Shown here: positions 6,687 through 13,564 of the stretch, piece after piece | How positions within the stretch are numbered: the first letter of the stretch is position 1 | Layout of the letters: every line of letters begins with the position of its first letter | IMG/VR virus record: IMGVR_UViG_3300045996_002640 | Coordinates: 1 to 64,000 of that record | DNA: 64,000 nucleotides | DNA from: a virus | Strand: one strand, 5' to 3' | Notes under the pieces: generated by a model | Database searches by the model: none | The model's input: only the letters and a program-made list of their open reading frames with translations | Told to the model about the DNA's origin: nothing | Program-made: the position numbers and the translations under genes

Positions 6687-6991
6687 AGGTCGACCCGTTC
6701 CAGCGCTTCGAACGCGAGGTCGAGCGGCTCGAATTCGGGGATGACCGGTTCCTTGCGAACCGCGCCGGTGAGCGCGTACTCGCCGAGCTCGTTCCGGACC
6801 AGCCGGCCCGCGTTCGTCCAGTACCGGGTCTCGCGCCAAATCCGGAACTCGCTCAGGCCGGTCGCCGCGGCGAGCTCGGGCTCCTTGAGGCCCTGTCCTG
6901 GCTTGCACTCGAAGCCGCGGATCGCCGCCTCGATCTTCTTGATCGCCATCTCGTGCGCGCGGATGGTCCGCTCCGCGATCTTCTTGGTCAT
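6683..6991 (-). CDS. Possible winged-helix protein, 102 residues
   Basis: ATG 6991 overlaps the stop of the upstream gene. A long charged helix (residues 1-35) precedes a segment reading ELAAATGLSEFRIWRE, which has the spacing of a helix-turn-helix, followed by a likely beta wing. The C-terminus is acidic. DNA binding is an inference from this short stretch only. Confidence 0.5.
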   Translation of the reverse strand: MTKKIAERTIRAHEMAIKKIEAAIRGFECKPGQGLKEPELAAATGLSEFRIWRETRYWTNAGRLVRNELGEYALTGAVRKEPVIPEFEPLDLAFEALERVDL

Positions 6992-7266
6992 CGACGTTCT
7001 CCTCGAAGGGCTCGTTCGCGGGCCGCCGCGCGCGCCTGGCGGCGGTCCTGGGCTCGCTTGTTCTCGACCTTGACGATCGCCCGGCAAGCGGCGAGCGCGC
7101 GGTCTCGGGGCATCCCAGCGGCTCGGCCGAGCGCGACCGCGTTCACGTCCTGCTCGCGCTGGAGCTCGGCCTCGATCTCAGCGCGGGTCGCCTCGCGCTT
7201 CTCTTCCTCGCGCGGGCAAACCAGGCGGTCGCAAATTCCCATGTAGTGCGTGCATTCGGCCTTCAT
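6988..7266 (-). CDS. Hypothetical charged protein, 92 residues
   Basis: MKAECTHYMGICDRLVCP gives three cysteines and a histidine near the N-terminus, a possible small zinc site. The rest is a long Arg/Ala/Glu helix ending in a very basic tail. The start is preceded by a GGAGC. It heads a three-gene coupled run and has a dyad element but no operator module upstream. Confidence 0.6.
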   Translation of the reverse strand: MKAECTHYMGICDRLVCPREEEKREATRAEIEAELQREQDVNAVALGRAAGMPRDRALAACRAIVKVENKRAQDRRQARAAARERALRGERR

Positions 7267-7331
7267 CGGGTAGCTCCTACGACCCGAAGCCCGGGGCTCT
7301 CGCCTCCGGGCCGTGCGGGCCGCTGTCGGCC
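7267..7331 (-). repeat. Intergenic hairpin element, copy 1
   Basis: A GC-rich dyad (GCCCGGAGG...CCCCGGGC) with a GAGAGC loop and a terminal CGTAGGAG lies between two genes. Related elements with the same GAGAGC loop and CGTAG/GTAGGA end lie at 8520-8575 and 9358-9421. It stands where other gene pairs have a promoter module. Confidence 0.5.
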
Positions 7332-7568
7332 TCAGCCGCGCAGCCTGCGCCGGCGAGGGATGTGGAGCTCGATTGAGTCGATCGCGCGAAAGAGCGGCGC
7401 CGGCGGGCCGAAGTGCGGGGCGAGCTCGACCACCAGGAGCTGGTAGCGACCGTGCTTGTAGACCCAAGCAGCGGTGCTCTCCTCGTCCGTTTCCGGAAGG
7501 CGGAGGTTCAGGGCCTCGATCTCGCGATTGATTTGGTCGGCTTCGGTCTGGGAAATGATGCGCGCCAT
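7332..7568 (-). CDS. Hypothetical protein, 78 residues, operator-controlled
   Basis: ATG 7568 with AAGGAGCTCAAG upstream. A short helix and a strand-rich centre are followed by a strongly basic C-terminus (IPRRRRLRG). It is the first gene after promoter module 7. The basic tail may bind nucleic acid; no family recognised. Confidence 0.65.
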   Translation of the reverse strand: MARIISQTEADQINREIEALNLRLPETDEESTAAWVYKHGRYQLLVVELAPHFGPPAPLFRAIDSIELHIPRRRRLRG

Positions 7569-7618
7569 CTTGAGCTCCTTGCTCGCCGCGGGCCGCCTTG
7601 GCCTCGCTGACAAGAAAC

Positions 7619-7647
7619 ACCTTAGTGCCAGGCTGGCACCATTGCAA
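7619..7647 (-). promoter_or_regulatory. Promoter-operator module 7 (class A)
   Basis: TTGCAA, 17-bp spacer with GTGCCAGCCTGGCAC, TAAGGT, then GTTTCTTGTCAG on the minus strand. It drives the gene starting at 7568. Confidence 0.85.
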
Positions 7648-7658
7648 CTCCTTCGTTC

Positions 7659-7688
7659 GAAAAAAGAAGGGGCCCATTTCGAGGCCCC
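7659..7688 (-). terminator. Rho-independent terminator
   Basis: Stem GGGGCC/GGCCCC followed by TTCTTTTTT on the minus strand, just after the stop at 7697 and before promoter module 7. It is the best canonical terminator in this region. Confidence 0.8.
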
Positions 7689-7696
7689 GATCCGGC

Positions 7697-7918
7697 TCAG
7701 CGCTTGCGGTTCCAGCGCCGCCGCGTGACCTCGCGCCATCGGTCGATCATACGATGAACGCTCCGGAGATGGATGCCCATCAGCGGCGCCGCATGGGTCC
7801 GGTTGTCGCCGCAAGCCTCGAGGGCCATCCGGACGTAGTTCCGGTCGACCTCCTCGAGGGTCGGGTCGATGAGCTCGACCCGGCGGCCCTTGATCTCGAT
7901 CGTGACCTTGATCTTCAT
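7697..7918 (-). CDS. Fis-type HTH protein, 73 residues
   Basis: After a beta-type N-terminus (MKIKVTIEIKG), residues about 28-65 read YVRMALEACGDNRTHAAPLM then a second helix, the layout of the Fis/NtrC C-terminal helix-turn-helix (HTH_8). Such domains bind DNA as dimers. It overlaps the upstream gene by ATGA and ends at a strong terminator. It is one candidate regulator for the operator modules, though Fis-type sites usually look different. Confidence 0.65.
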   Translation of the reverse strand: MKIKVTIEIKGRRVELIDPTLEEVDRNYVRMALEACGDNRTHAAPLMGIHLRSVHRMIDRWREVTRRRWNRKR

Positions 7919-8145
7919 CGGGCGGCCGTCTTGATGTAGAGAGGCGAGAGAATCCCCACGCTGTAAGCCAGCGATTTGAGAGCGCGCTCTCGAGCGTGAT
8001 ACCAATCCAGCCGGGCGAAACAGGCCTCCGCATCACGCGCGCAAAGCTGCGCACTGCTATGCATCGGGCGGTTCGCGAGCTCGGCGAGCTCGGCTTGAAT
8101 CCGAGCAACCCGCATCGTTTCGTAAGCTTGAGCTTCGGTCACCAT
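7915..8145 (-). CDS. Hypothetical helical protein, 76 residues, operator-controlled
   Basis: ATG 8145 with AAGGAGGCCTCCAAG upstream. Almost wholly helical and Ala-rich, with two cysteines in the middle (residues near 35-43). It is coupled to the Fis-like gene downstream, so both are under promoter module 8. Confidence 0.6.
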   Translation of the reverse strand: MVTEAQAYETMRVARIQAELAELANRPMHSSAQLCARDAEACFARLDWYHARERALKSLAYSVGILSPLYIKTAAR

Positions 8146-8198
8146 CTTGGAGGCCTCCTTGGCCGTCGGGCGCCGCCTTGGCGTCCCTGACAAGAATC

Positions 8199-8228
8199 AC
8201 CTTAGTGCCGGGCTTGGCACTAATGCAA
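8199..8228 (-). promoter_or_regulatory. Promoter-operator module 8 (class A, 18-bp spacer)
   Basis: TTGCAT, an 18-bp spacer with GTGCCAAGCCCGGCAC (two central bases instead of one), TAAGGT, then GATTCTTGTCAG on the minus strand. It drives 8145. Confidence 0.8.
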
Positions 8229-8237
8229 CTCCTTCGT

Positions 8238-8519
8238 TCAGAAAAACGACCGGATCGATTCCAGCGCCGCTTCGGCCTCAAACTGGTCGTCCCAGATGTA
8301 GCCGATCGAGTCCTTGGCCGGCGGGTTCTCGAGCCTGAGCGCAGCGCGCTCGGCGGTCCAGAGACGGTCGTCGCCGATCTGGTAGCCGCGGTAGCTCGGG
8401 CTCGGGCGCTTCGCCTGAGCAGCGAGATCGAGCCGGGAACCGAGGAGCTCGAAGCCCTCGTCGCATTCCCAGCCGATCCGCCAGGCGCCGAAGAAAGGGA
8501 CCAGGATCGGGGGGTTCAT
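8238..8519 (-). CDS. Hypothetical protein, 93 residues
   Basis: MNPPILVPFFGAWRIGW opens the protein, followed by a helix, a loop and a C-terminal amphipathic helix ending in Phe-Phe. It follows the hairpin element at 8520-8575, with CGTAGA before the ATG and a weak ribosome-binding site. Probably read from promoter module 9 together with the 8576-8773 gene. Function unknown. Confidence 0.6.
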   Translation of the reverse strand: MNPPILVPFFGAWRIGWECDEGFELLGSRLDLAAQAKRPSPSYRGYQIGDDRLWTAERAALRLENPPAKDSIGYIWDDQFEAEAALESIRSFF

Positions 8520-8575
8520 TCTACGACCCCAAGCCCGCCGAGCTCTCGCCGGGCGGGCCGTTGGGGGCAGGGCTC
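8520..8575 (-). repeat. Intergenic hairpin element, copy 2
   Basis: On the minus strand CCCCAA-CGG-CCCGCC pairs with GGCGGG-C-TTGGGG around a CGGCGAGAGCTC loop, ending in GTCGTAGA. It closely matches the copy at 9358-9421. Confidence 0.6.
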
Positions 8576-8773
8576 TCAGCGTAGGGCCTGCAGCCGAGCT
8601 TCGAGCTCGCGCACCAGGTTATCCCGGGTGCGTGCCAAGGCCGCCGTGCTTGGCCGTGCAGCCTTGTGGAAGGCAATCGCCATCTCGAGCCGCTCGATCC
8701 GCTGCTTGCGAGCAGCCTCACCGCCAGCCGCCAGCTCCGCCTTCTCGTTCGCGATCTTGTTCGAGTAGTCCAT
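8576..8773 (-). CDS. Hypothetical helical protein, 65 residues, operator-controlled
   Basis: ATG 8773 with AAGGAGCTCAAG upstream. It is highly charged and Ala/Glu/Arg rich throughout, most likely one or two long helices forming a coiled coil. It is the first gene after promoter module 9. Confidence 0.65.
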   Translation of the reverse strand: MDYSNKIANEKAELAAGGEAARKQRIERLEMAIAFHKAARPSTAALARTRDNLVRELEARLQALR

Positions 8774-8823
8774 CTTGAGCTCCTTGCTCGTCGCGGGCCG
8801 CCTTGGCGCCGCTGACGTCCCTA

Positions 8824-8852
8824 CTCTTAGTGCCTCCCTGGCACCATTGCAA
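8824..8852 (-). promoter_or_regulatory. Promoter-operator module 9 (class B)
   Basis: TTGCAA, 17-bp spacer with GTGCCAGGGAGGCAC (half-sites kept, centre changed), TAAGAG, then TAGGGACGTCAG on the minus strand. It drives 8773. Confidence 0.8.
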
Positions 8853-8853
8853 C

Positions 8854-9357
8854 CTATTCGACTGGGGGCTCGGTCGATTTTTGGACCTTGAAGAGCGGCG
8901 ACTTTCGCCAGGCCTCGCCCGCGTCGGGTTCTTCGCCGAGGGTCTCGTAGAGCGCGCGCGCCGCCTTGCCGACCGTCTCGAGGTCGAGCCCGCGAAGAAT
9001 GAGCTCGAAGCCTCCGTCCGCCTCGTCGTACCGGCAATAGGTGTGGCGGACGCCGCGGGTGATCTCGCTCGCCATGATCCGGTTGGCTTCGTGCGCTTGC
9101 TCGCGCGCCTGAGCCTCGTTCTTCTCGCGAGCTCGCTCGATCAAGAGCTCGGCCGCCTTGGCCGGCGTCGTGACCTTGCGACGAGCCTTGCCGGTGCCTG
9201 AGCGGAACACGCCATCTGCGAAATCGAAGTCGAGCCGGCGCACCAAGCGGCCGCTGATTCGAGCGTCCTCGGGGTACTTGCCCTCGACCACCGCGCCTAG
9301 GGTTGCCGCGCGCGTGAGCGCCTCGGTCATGAAATGAACTTCGTCCAGAATCCGCAT
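8854..9357 (-). CDS. Hypothetical protein, 167 residues
   Basis: The N-terminal half is mixed alpha/beta. Residues about 68-98 form a long Ala/Glu helix, and a beta-rich segment with Tyr and Cys follows. The stop lies next to promoter module 9 with no separate terminator. It is preceded by the hairpin element at 9358-9421 rather than a promoter. No family recognised. Confidence 0.65.
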   Translation of the reverse strand: MRILDEVHFMTEALTRAATLGAVVEGKYPEDARISGRLVRRLDFDFADGVFRSGTGKARRKVTTPAKAAELLIERAREKNEAQAREQAHEANRIMASEITRGVRHTYCRYDEADGGFELILRGLDLETVGKAARALYETLGEEPDAGEAWRKSPLFKVQKSTEPPVE

Positions 9358-9421
9358 CGGGTCCTCCTACGGCCCGAAGCCCGCCGAGCTCTCGCCGGGC
9401 GGGCCGTTGGGCTCGCGCGTC
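9358..9421 (-). repeat. Intergenic hairpin element, copy 3
   Basis: CCCAACGGCCCGCC pairs with GGCGGGCTTCGGG around a CGGCGAGAGCTC loop, ending in GTAGGAGG just before ATG 9357. The final GGAGG is the ribosome-binding site of that gene. Confidence 0.6.
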
Positions 9422-9619
9422 TCAATTGCTGAGGCCGGCGAGGTTCCGGTCGATGATGTGGGTCCCGTAGAGCGGGCTCCAGCTCGCGGCGAGCTCGCCA
9501 TTCGCGGTCTCGATCCGCGCTTCGTAGCCGCGCTTCTTGGCAGCCTTGATCGCGCTCGCGAACGTCTCGGCCTGGATCGGCTGGTGAAAGTCGAAGTTCT
9601 GGCTCTTCACTACGAACAT
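9422..9619 (-). CDS. Hypothetical protein, 65 residues
   Basis: MFVVKSQNFDFHQP starts the protein; strands alternate with one Ala/Lys helix. AAGGAGCCCAGC lies before the ATG. It is the first intact gene after promoter module 10, about 220 bases downstream, with a long structured leader between. Confidence 0.6.
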   Translation of the reverse strand: MFVVKSQNFDFHQPIQAETFASAIKAAKKRGYEARIETANGELAASWSPLYGTHIIDRNLAGLSN

Positions 9620-9837
9620 GCTGGGCTCCTTGCCTTTCGAACCGGGCCCGCCTTGGACCCCGGTACCGCCTAAGGCCCGGGTCCGCGCGTCCGCGGCCCG
9701 AGCCCTTGCCTCGGTTGTTCGCCCCTGCGCTGGCTTCCCCGAGGCTTCGGGGCCGGCGCTTACGTTGGCGATCTCAGTCTATCGTGGGTGAGCTCCTTGC
9801 TCGCCGGGCGGCCGCCTTGGCCGTCCTGACAAGTGAG
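9620..9837 (-). other. Long leader or gene-less cassette
   Basis: Immediately after promoter module 10 comes the usual leader (GGCCAAGGCGGCC, then GCAAGGAGCTC), but no ATG follows at the expected place; the reading is ACG ATA GAC TGA. Two GC hairpins follow (CCCCGAAGCCTCGGGG and a longer dyad), then a second AAGGAG before ATG 9619. It looks like a cassette that has lost its gene, or a leader that regulates the next one. Confidence 0.5.
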
Positions 9838-9866
9838 ACCTTAGTGCCAGGCTGGCACCATTGCAA
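9838..9866 (-). promoter_or_regulatory. Promoter-operator module 10 (class A)
   Basis: TTGCAA, 17-bp spacer with GTGCCAGCCTGGCAC, TAAGGT, then CTCACTTGTCAG on the minus strand. The stop codon of the upstream gene is the TAA inside the -10 box. Confidence 0.85.
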
Positions 9867-10434
9867 CTCCTTCGTTCGCTTTTTTCTCGAAGGCCTGGTT
9901 TCGCCGGATTACCGCGAGAACCCGCTCGTAGGTCCCGAGCCTCATCTCGGTCTGATCGAACTTGGCGTCGCATCGCCCGCGCGCGTACCCGATGATCGAG
10001 CCGCGAGCCGAGCCGCAGCGCCTGTGCGCCTCGCTGACGCGCTCCGCCGCGAGCAGGGCGGCGTTCGTGGTGGGCCCGAGCTCGAGCCCGGACAAGCCAG
10101 CCCAGGCCTCGGCGCTGAGCCTTCCCTGCTTGAGCTGCCAGACCGAGCGCGAGGTCCAGACGATCAAGCCACGCCGGCGCGAGGGATCACATTCGTCCTT
10201 TGCGCACTGGCCCGCATGGACGCGCCGGTTGAACCGGCTCTCCCACATCCCTTGCATCACCAGGAACGCGGCGAGCTCCTCAGGCGAGCGCTTCCAACTC
10301 GGGGTCTGGTGCGCCGCGGTCGTAATCGCGATTGCGATCGTGGTCATTCGCTCGTGCCGCCCGACCTCGGCCTTGTCTTGGTACCAGGGTTCGAGCGCGA
10401 GCAGCACAGTGAGAACGGCTTCGACGAAAGTCAT
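9841..10434 (-). CDS. Possible lysozyme-like / lytic transglycosylase protein
   Basis: 197 residues from ATG 10434, which overlaps the upstream stop. A hydrophobic N-terminal helix is followed by a segment containing MWESRFN, a Cys-containing loop and RSVWQLKQG, reminiscent of the goose-type/SLT fold with its catalytic Glu. The last ten codons run through the next operator and end in VAMVPAWH. The enzyme assignment rests on these short resemblances. Confidence 0.45.
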   Translation of the reverse strand: MTFVEAVLTVLLALEPWYQDKAEVGRHERMTTIAIAITTAAHQTPSWKRSPEELAAFLVMQGMWESRFNRRVHAGQCAKDECDPSRRRGLIVWTSRSVWQLKQGRLSAEAWAGLSGLELGPTTNAALLAAERVSEAHRRCGSARGSIIGYARGRCDAKFDQTEMRLGTYERVLAVIRRNQAFEKKANEGVAMVPAWH

Positions 10435-10811
10435 GGGCTCGAGCTCGTAGCATGCTGAGGCACCTCGGGTAGCGAGATCGCTTTCACGCACACCACTTCC
10501 CAGCCGAAACCAAGAACCGGAGTCCCTCCGTTCCGTCGACACGCGGGCATCAAGAATGCCTTTCGTCGCTCGATCTCGTCAGTCTCGGCTTTCGCTTTTG
10601 CCGAGCTCGCATTCAGCTTCTCGATCGACTGATCGAGCGAGTGGTTCGCCTTCTCGAGCTCAGCCTCCAGCGCGCGCCGCGAGCGCTGGTACTCGGCTTC
10701 CGAAGCCAGGTACTCGGGGCTCGGCTCGGTAAGCATCTCGCCCGCCATCCATCCGACGATCACCATCGCCGCCGCTGCGCCAATCCAGATCACCACGTTT
10801 TCGCCGTTCAT
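10431..10811 (-). CDS. Membrane-anchored coiled-coil protein, 126 residues
   Basis: One N-terminal membrane span (residues about 6-24) is followed by a long Glu/Ala/Ser/Lys heptad helix (residues 35-85) and a Cys-containing C-terminal domain. It is coupled on both sides by ATGA. The layout resembles an inner-membrane spanin such as Rz, and the neighbour at 9841-10434 may be a lysozyme, but the position inside the regulated region is unusual for lysis genes. Confidence 0.55.
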   Translation of the reverse strand: MNGENVVIWIGAAAAMVIVGWMAGEMLTEPSPEYLASEAEYQRSRRALEAELEKANHSLDQSIEKLNASSAKAKAETDEIERRKAFLMPACRRNGGTPVLGFGWEVVCVKAISLPEVPQHATSSSP

Positions 10812-11026
10812 TCTTCCGACCCTTCTCGTCTCGGTAGTTTCGCCACGTCGTTCACCGGCACGCCGCGTCGGCGCACCTCATCGGCTGCGTCATCGAGCCT
10901 CGGGTGCCAGCCGGTCTGCACCGCGTGGCCATCGACCACGATCCGGAACTCGGTCCGGTACCGATGGCCTGAGGACCAGGGGTCCGGGTGAGCTGTCGTC
11001 ACCCGGTATTCGACCACCGGATTCAT
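10808..11026 (-). CDS. Hypothetical protein, 72 residues
   Basis: ATG 11026 overlaps the TGA of the upstream gene. The protein starts MNPVVEYRVTT, has several strands and a short Asp/Glu/Arg helix, and a TGWHPRLDDA segment resembling small phage surface-exposed domains. No family recognised. Confidence 0.6.
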   Translation of the reverse strand: MNPVVEYRVTTAHPDPWSSGHRYRTEFRIVVDGHAVQTGWHPRLDDAADEVRRRGVPVNDVAKLPRREGSEE

Positions 11027-12186
11027 CGCGAGCGGGCCTCCCACATCTTGCGGGCCGCCGCGAGCCAGCGCGCGCGTTCGTCCTTGCCCTTGGGCATCGG
11101 CGAGATCTCGGCGACCTGGAGCAAGAACTCGGAGAAGCCGTCGAGCTCGCTCGCCTCAGGAGCAGGCGCTGGTGATGGCGCGGGGGTTGGCGCCGGCGGA
11201 GGCTCGGGCGCTGGCGGGGGGATCGGAGGCTGCGCCGGCGGAGGCTCGGGCGGAAGCATCGGCACGCGAGTCTCGGCGACCACCTCAGGCGCTGAGCGCG
11301 CGATCGGGACGCCGCCGGCGAGCGCGCTATCCCGGAACCGGATCAGCATCTCGAGCGGCGTCGCTGGCGAGAGCTTCGCGAATTCGATCAGCGTGCGGTC
11401 CGAGGGGAGCGAGAGGCCGAGCTCGATCAGGGAGACCGCCGATTGATTCGGCACGTCTGGACCGAGGAGCTCGGCGAACTCGTGTTGGTAGAACCCGCCG
11501 GTGATCCTGACCATTTTGAAGAGAGATCCGATCTGAGTCGGCACGCGCTGGTACCGCGTGCGCGTTGCGATCGGTGGGCTCTTGCGAGTTGGCTTCGAGG
11601 GCTCGGCTTTCTTGAAGAGCGCACCACCCGCGCGATCGTCAGCCTCGGTGTACTCGGGCTCGATCTCGGCGATGGCCTCGGCGAGGGTGAGCGTCGGAAC
11701 CGTGGACAGTTTCTGGACGACCGCGACCGGCGGGCTCGGCGCGGGCTCGATCACCGGCGCGCGCGGCGGCTTGGTTGGCTTCTGGAAGGGGTATGGCACA
11801 GGCGCCGGCGAGCGATCGGCCTGGACCGGCTCAGGCTTCGGCGCAGGCTTCTTGGGCAAGGGCGGGGCCTTTGCCGGCTCGGGTGCGATGGCGAGCGGCT
11901 CGACCACGCGGAGCTCGGCTTTCTTCTTCTCGAGCTCGGTCCCGATCGCATCGCCCAAGGTCGCGTTCGGCGAGCTCCGGCGCGGGATCCTGACCACATC
12001 GGTGATGTCGTTCCAGCGGTAGAAATCGACCTTGCCGTTGTCCGAGGTCCGGACCATCGCGCCTTTATGCCCGAGCACCGTCACGATCTCGCCATCGACC
12101 GATTTTGGCGTGGTCTGGTTCCGGAACTTGCGCCGGACCGAGACCTTGCGACCAGGCGAAGGGAGGTCGTTCAGTTTCGGTCTCAT
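11023..12186 (-). CDS. Pro-rich protein with a helix-turn-helix-like domain
   Basis: 387 residues. Residues 1-70 look like a small SH3/Tudor-type beta barrel; 80-215 and 325-355 are Pro/Ala/Lys-rich linkers. Residues about 235-300 read GFYQHEFAELLG then VSLIELGLSLPSDRTLIEFA, the pattern of a lambda/XRE-type HTH with recognition helix. The C-terminus is charged. A DNA-binding role is inferred, making it the most attractive candidate in the cluster for a regulator of the repeated operators. Confidence 0.55.
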   Translation of the reverse strand: MRPKLNDLPSPGRKVSVRRKFRNQTTPKSVDGEIVTVLGHKGAMVRTSDNGKVDFYRWNDITDVVRIPRRSSPNATLGDAIGTELEKKKAELRVVEPLAIAPEPAKAPPLPKKPAPKPEPVQADRSPAPVPYPFQKPTKPPRAPVIEPAPSPPVAVVQKLSTVPTLTLAEAIAEIEPEYTEADDRAGGALFKKAEPSKPTRKSPPIATRTRYQRVPTQIGSLFKMVRITGGFYQHEFAELLGPDVPNQSAVSLIELGLSLPSDRTLIEFAKLSPATPLEMLIRFRDSALAGGVPIARSAPEVVAETRVPMLPPEPPPAQPPIPPPAPEPPPAPTPAPSPAPAPEASELDGFSEFLLQVAEISPMPKGKDERARWLAAARKMWEARSR

Positions 12187-12677
12187 GACGCCTCCGCGCT
12201 GAGGAGCAAGTAGACCCGGTGCTTGGCGATCGGGTGCGCGAGGCGCACGACAACCGCGGTGAAATGGAAAGGGTCGCCGTCGGGGTCCCGCTGCGACGCG
12301 CGGACGATTCCCTCGATCTCGATCTCGGTGTTCGGGGGCCTGAGCGCGTTCGGTTCGAGCTCGTCAATCGCATGCGCTGCCGCGTCCTGAGTCAGGAACG
12401 CCGAGGCGTGCGGCGCCTTGCGCTTCTCGAGCTTGGTGTGAGCGTACTCGGCGTCGCCCTCTTGGAGGATCGAGAACGACTTTGCACCAGCGCGAAGCCC
12501 GCGCGCCGCATGGATGGACCGCCCAAGAAGCTCGGCGAGCTGGACGAGTAGATCGTCCGCGTACTCGTAGCCCTCGCGCGCCGCGCGCCGGATACCTTCC
12601 TCGTGCCACACGGTCTCGACCCAGCGATCGAGCGCGCGCGATTGAATGGTGGGGGTGTTCGTGGGTTGCGGGTTCAT
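12183..12677 (-). CDS. Hypothetical protein, 164 residues
   Basis: The ATG overlaps the upstream stop. An N-terminal Thr/Pro stretch leads into helices (residues 15-60), then a beta-rich half ending VYLLLSAEAS. The downstream gene is also coupled (ATGA), so 12856-9841 forms one run of overlapping genes read from promoter module 11. Function unknown. Confidence 0.65.
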   Translation of the reverse strand: MNPQPTNTPTIQSRALDRWVETVWHEEGIRRAAREGYEYADDLLVQLAELLGRSIHAARGLRAGAKSFSILQEGDAEYAHTKLEKRKAPHASAFLTQDAAAHAIDELEPNALRPPNTEIEIEGIVRASQRDPDGDPFHFTAVVVRLAHPIAKHRVYLLLSAEAS

Positions 12678-12856
12678 GATTCCTCGGTCTCCTCTTCGTA
12701 GCGGCCAGGGACAACGATCTCGACCAGCAAGCCGTCCGCGCGCTGGTGAAGCGCTCGGTGGTTGCCGAGCTTCGTGGGTTCGAGCACCGCAAGCTCGCGG
12801 CGCTGAGCGGTCTGCTTCGCCTTGCCGCGGTAAAGGGTGCGCTTGGTTTCGTTCAT
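12674..12856 (-). CDS. Hypothetical protein, 60 residues, operator-controlled
   Basis: ATG 12856 with AAGGAGCTCGCCG upstream. A basic N-terminal half (MNETKRTLYRGKAKQ) is followed by a hydrophobic strand and a Glu-rich tail. It is the first gene after promoter module 11 and leads a long coupled run. Confidence 0.65.
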   Translation of the reverse strand: MNETKRTLYRGKAKQTAQRRELAVLEPTKLGNHRALHQRADGLLVEIVVPGRYEEETEES

Positions 12857-12907
12857 CGGCGAGCTCCTTGCTCGTGGCGGGCCGCCTTGGCGCCGCTCAC
12901 ATCCCTA

Positions 12908-12936
12908 CTCTTAGTGCCAGGCTGGCATTAGAGCAA
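12908..12936 (-). promoter_or_regulatory. Promoter-operator module 11 (class B)
   Basis: TTGCTC, 17-bp spacer with ATGCCAGCCTGGCAC (first base of the left arm changed), TAAGAG, then TAGGGATGTGAG on the minus strand. It drives the run from 12856 downward. Confidence 0.8.
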
Positions 12937-12949
12937 CCGAAATCGGTTC

Positions 12950-12984
12950 AAAAAGAAGGGCCCCCGGGACCTGCCCGGAAGCCC
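12950..12984 (-). terminator. Second of two tandem terminators
   Basis: GGGC...GCCC with an inner CCGGG/CCCGG stem, followed by CTTCTTTTT on the minus strand, directly before promoter module 11. Confidence 0.7.
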
Positions 12985-13021
12985 TGAGAAAGGGGGCCGA
13001 GCCCAGCAGCGGCCGGCCCCC
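12985..13021 (-). terminator. First of two tandem terminators
   Basis: An 8-bp stem CGGCCCCC/GGGGGCCG followed by TTTCTC on the minus strand, just after the stop at 13033. Confidence 0.7.
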
Positions 13022-13032
13022 CTGGGTAGATT

Positions 13033-13461
13033 TCAGCCGCCGGCGACCGCGAGGATCTCGCCGAGCAGCTTGTAGACCAGGCGCTTGGCGTCGAGCTCGC
13101 AGAGATGCGCGAGGTTCGCGGCCATGCTGGTCGAGGTCTCGGACCAGGCGCCCTGCCCGAGGACGCGCTCCTCGATATTCCGGCGGTACTCCTTGGCGAC
13201 CTGGGTGGTGATGTCGAGGACCATCTCCTCGCTCAGCGCCTCGGCGTCGACCGTGCGCTCGGTGATGTCCTGGATATCGGCTCGGATGTTATGAATCAGC
13301 TCGAGAACCGATTCGGCCGCCAGCGCGTCCTTCAAGTACCATTCGACCGAGCGCTTGAGCATGCGAGCGTTTGCGGCGTTCGAGGTGAACTCCTGGATCT
13401 TGTTTCCCGCCTCGATCGCCTTGGTCGCGAACATGTGCTCAATCAATTCAGACTTCTTCAT
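13033..13461 (-). CDS. Hypothetical helical protein, 142 residues, operator-controlled
   Basis: MKKSELIEHM starts a nearly all-helical protein with many charged heptads. AAGGAGCCCCACC lies before ATG 13461. It is a single-gene cassette between promoter module 12 and two tandem terminators, and is the first operator-controlled gene after the endolysin. No family recognised. Confidence 0.65.
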   Translation of the reverse strand: MKKSELIEHMFATKAIEAGNKIQEFTSNAANARMLKRSVEWYLKDALAAESVLELIHNIRADIQDITERTVDAEALSEEMVLDITTQVAKEYRRNIEERVLGQGAWSETSTSMAANLAHLCELDAKRLVYKLLGEILAVAGG

Positions 13462-13512
13462 GGTGGGGCTCCTTGCCTGTCGGGGGCCGCCTTGGCCTCC
13501 CTGACAAGAAAC

Positions 13513-13541
13513 ACCTTAGTGCCTACCTGGCACCAATGCAA
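13513..13541 (-). promoter_or_regulatory. Promoter-operator module 12 (class A)
   Basis: TTGCAT, 17-bp spacer with GTGCCAGGTAGGCAC, TAAGGT, then GTTTCTTGTCAG on the minus strand. It drives 13461. Confidence 0.8.
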
Positions 13542-13564
13542 CCAATTCGTTCGCGAATCGACAG

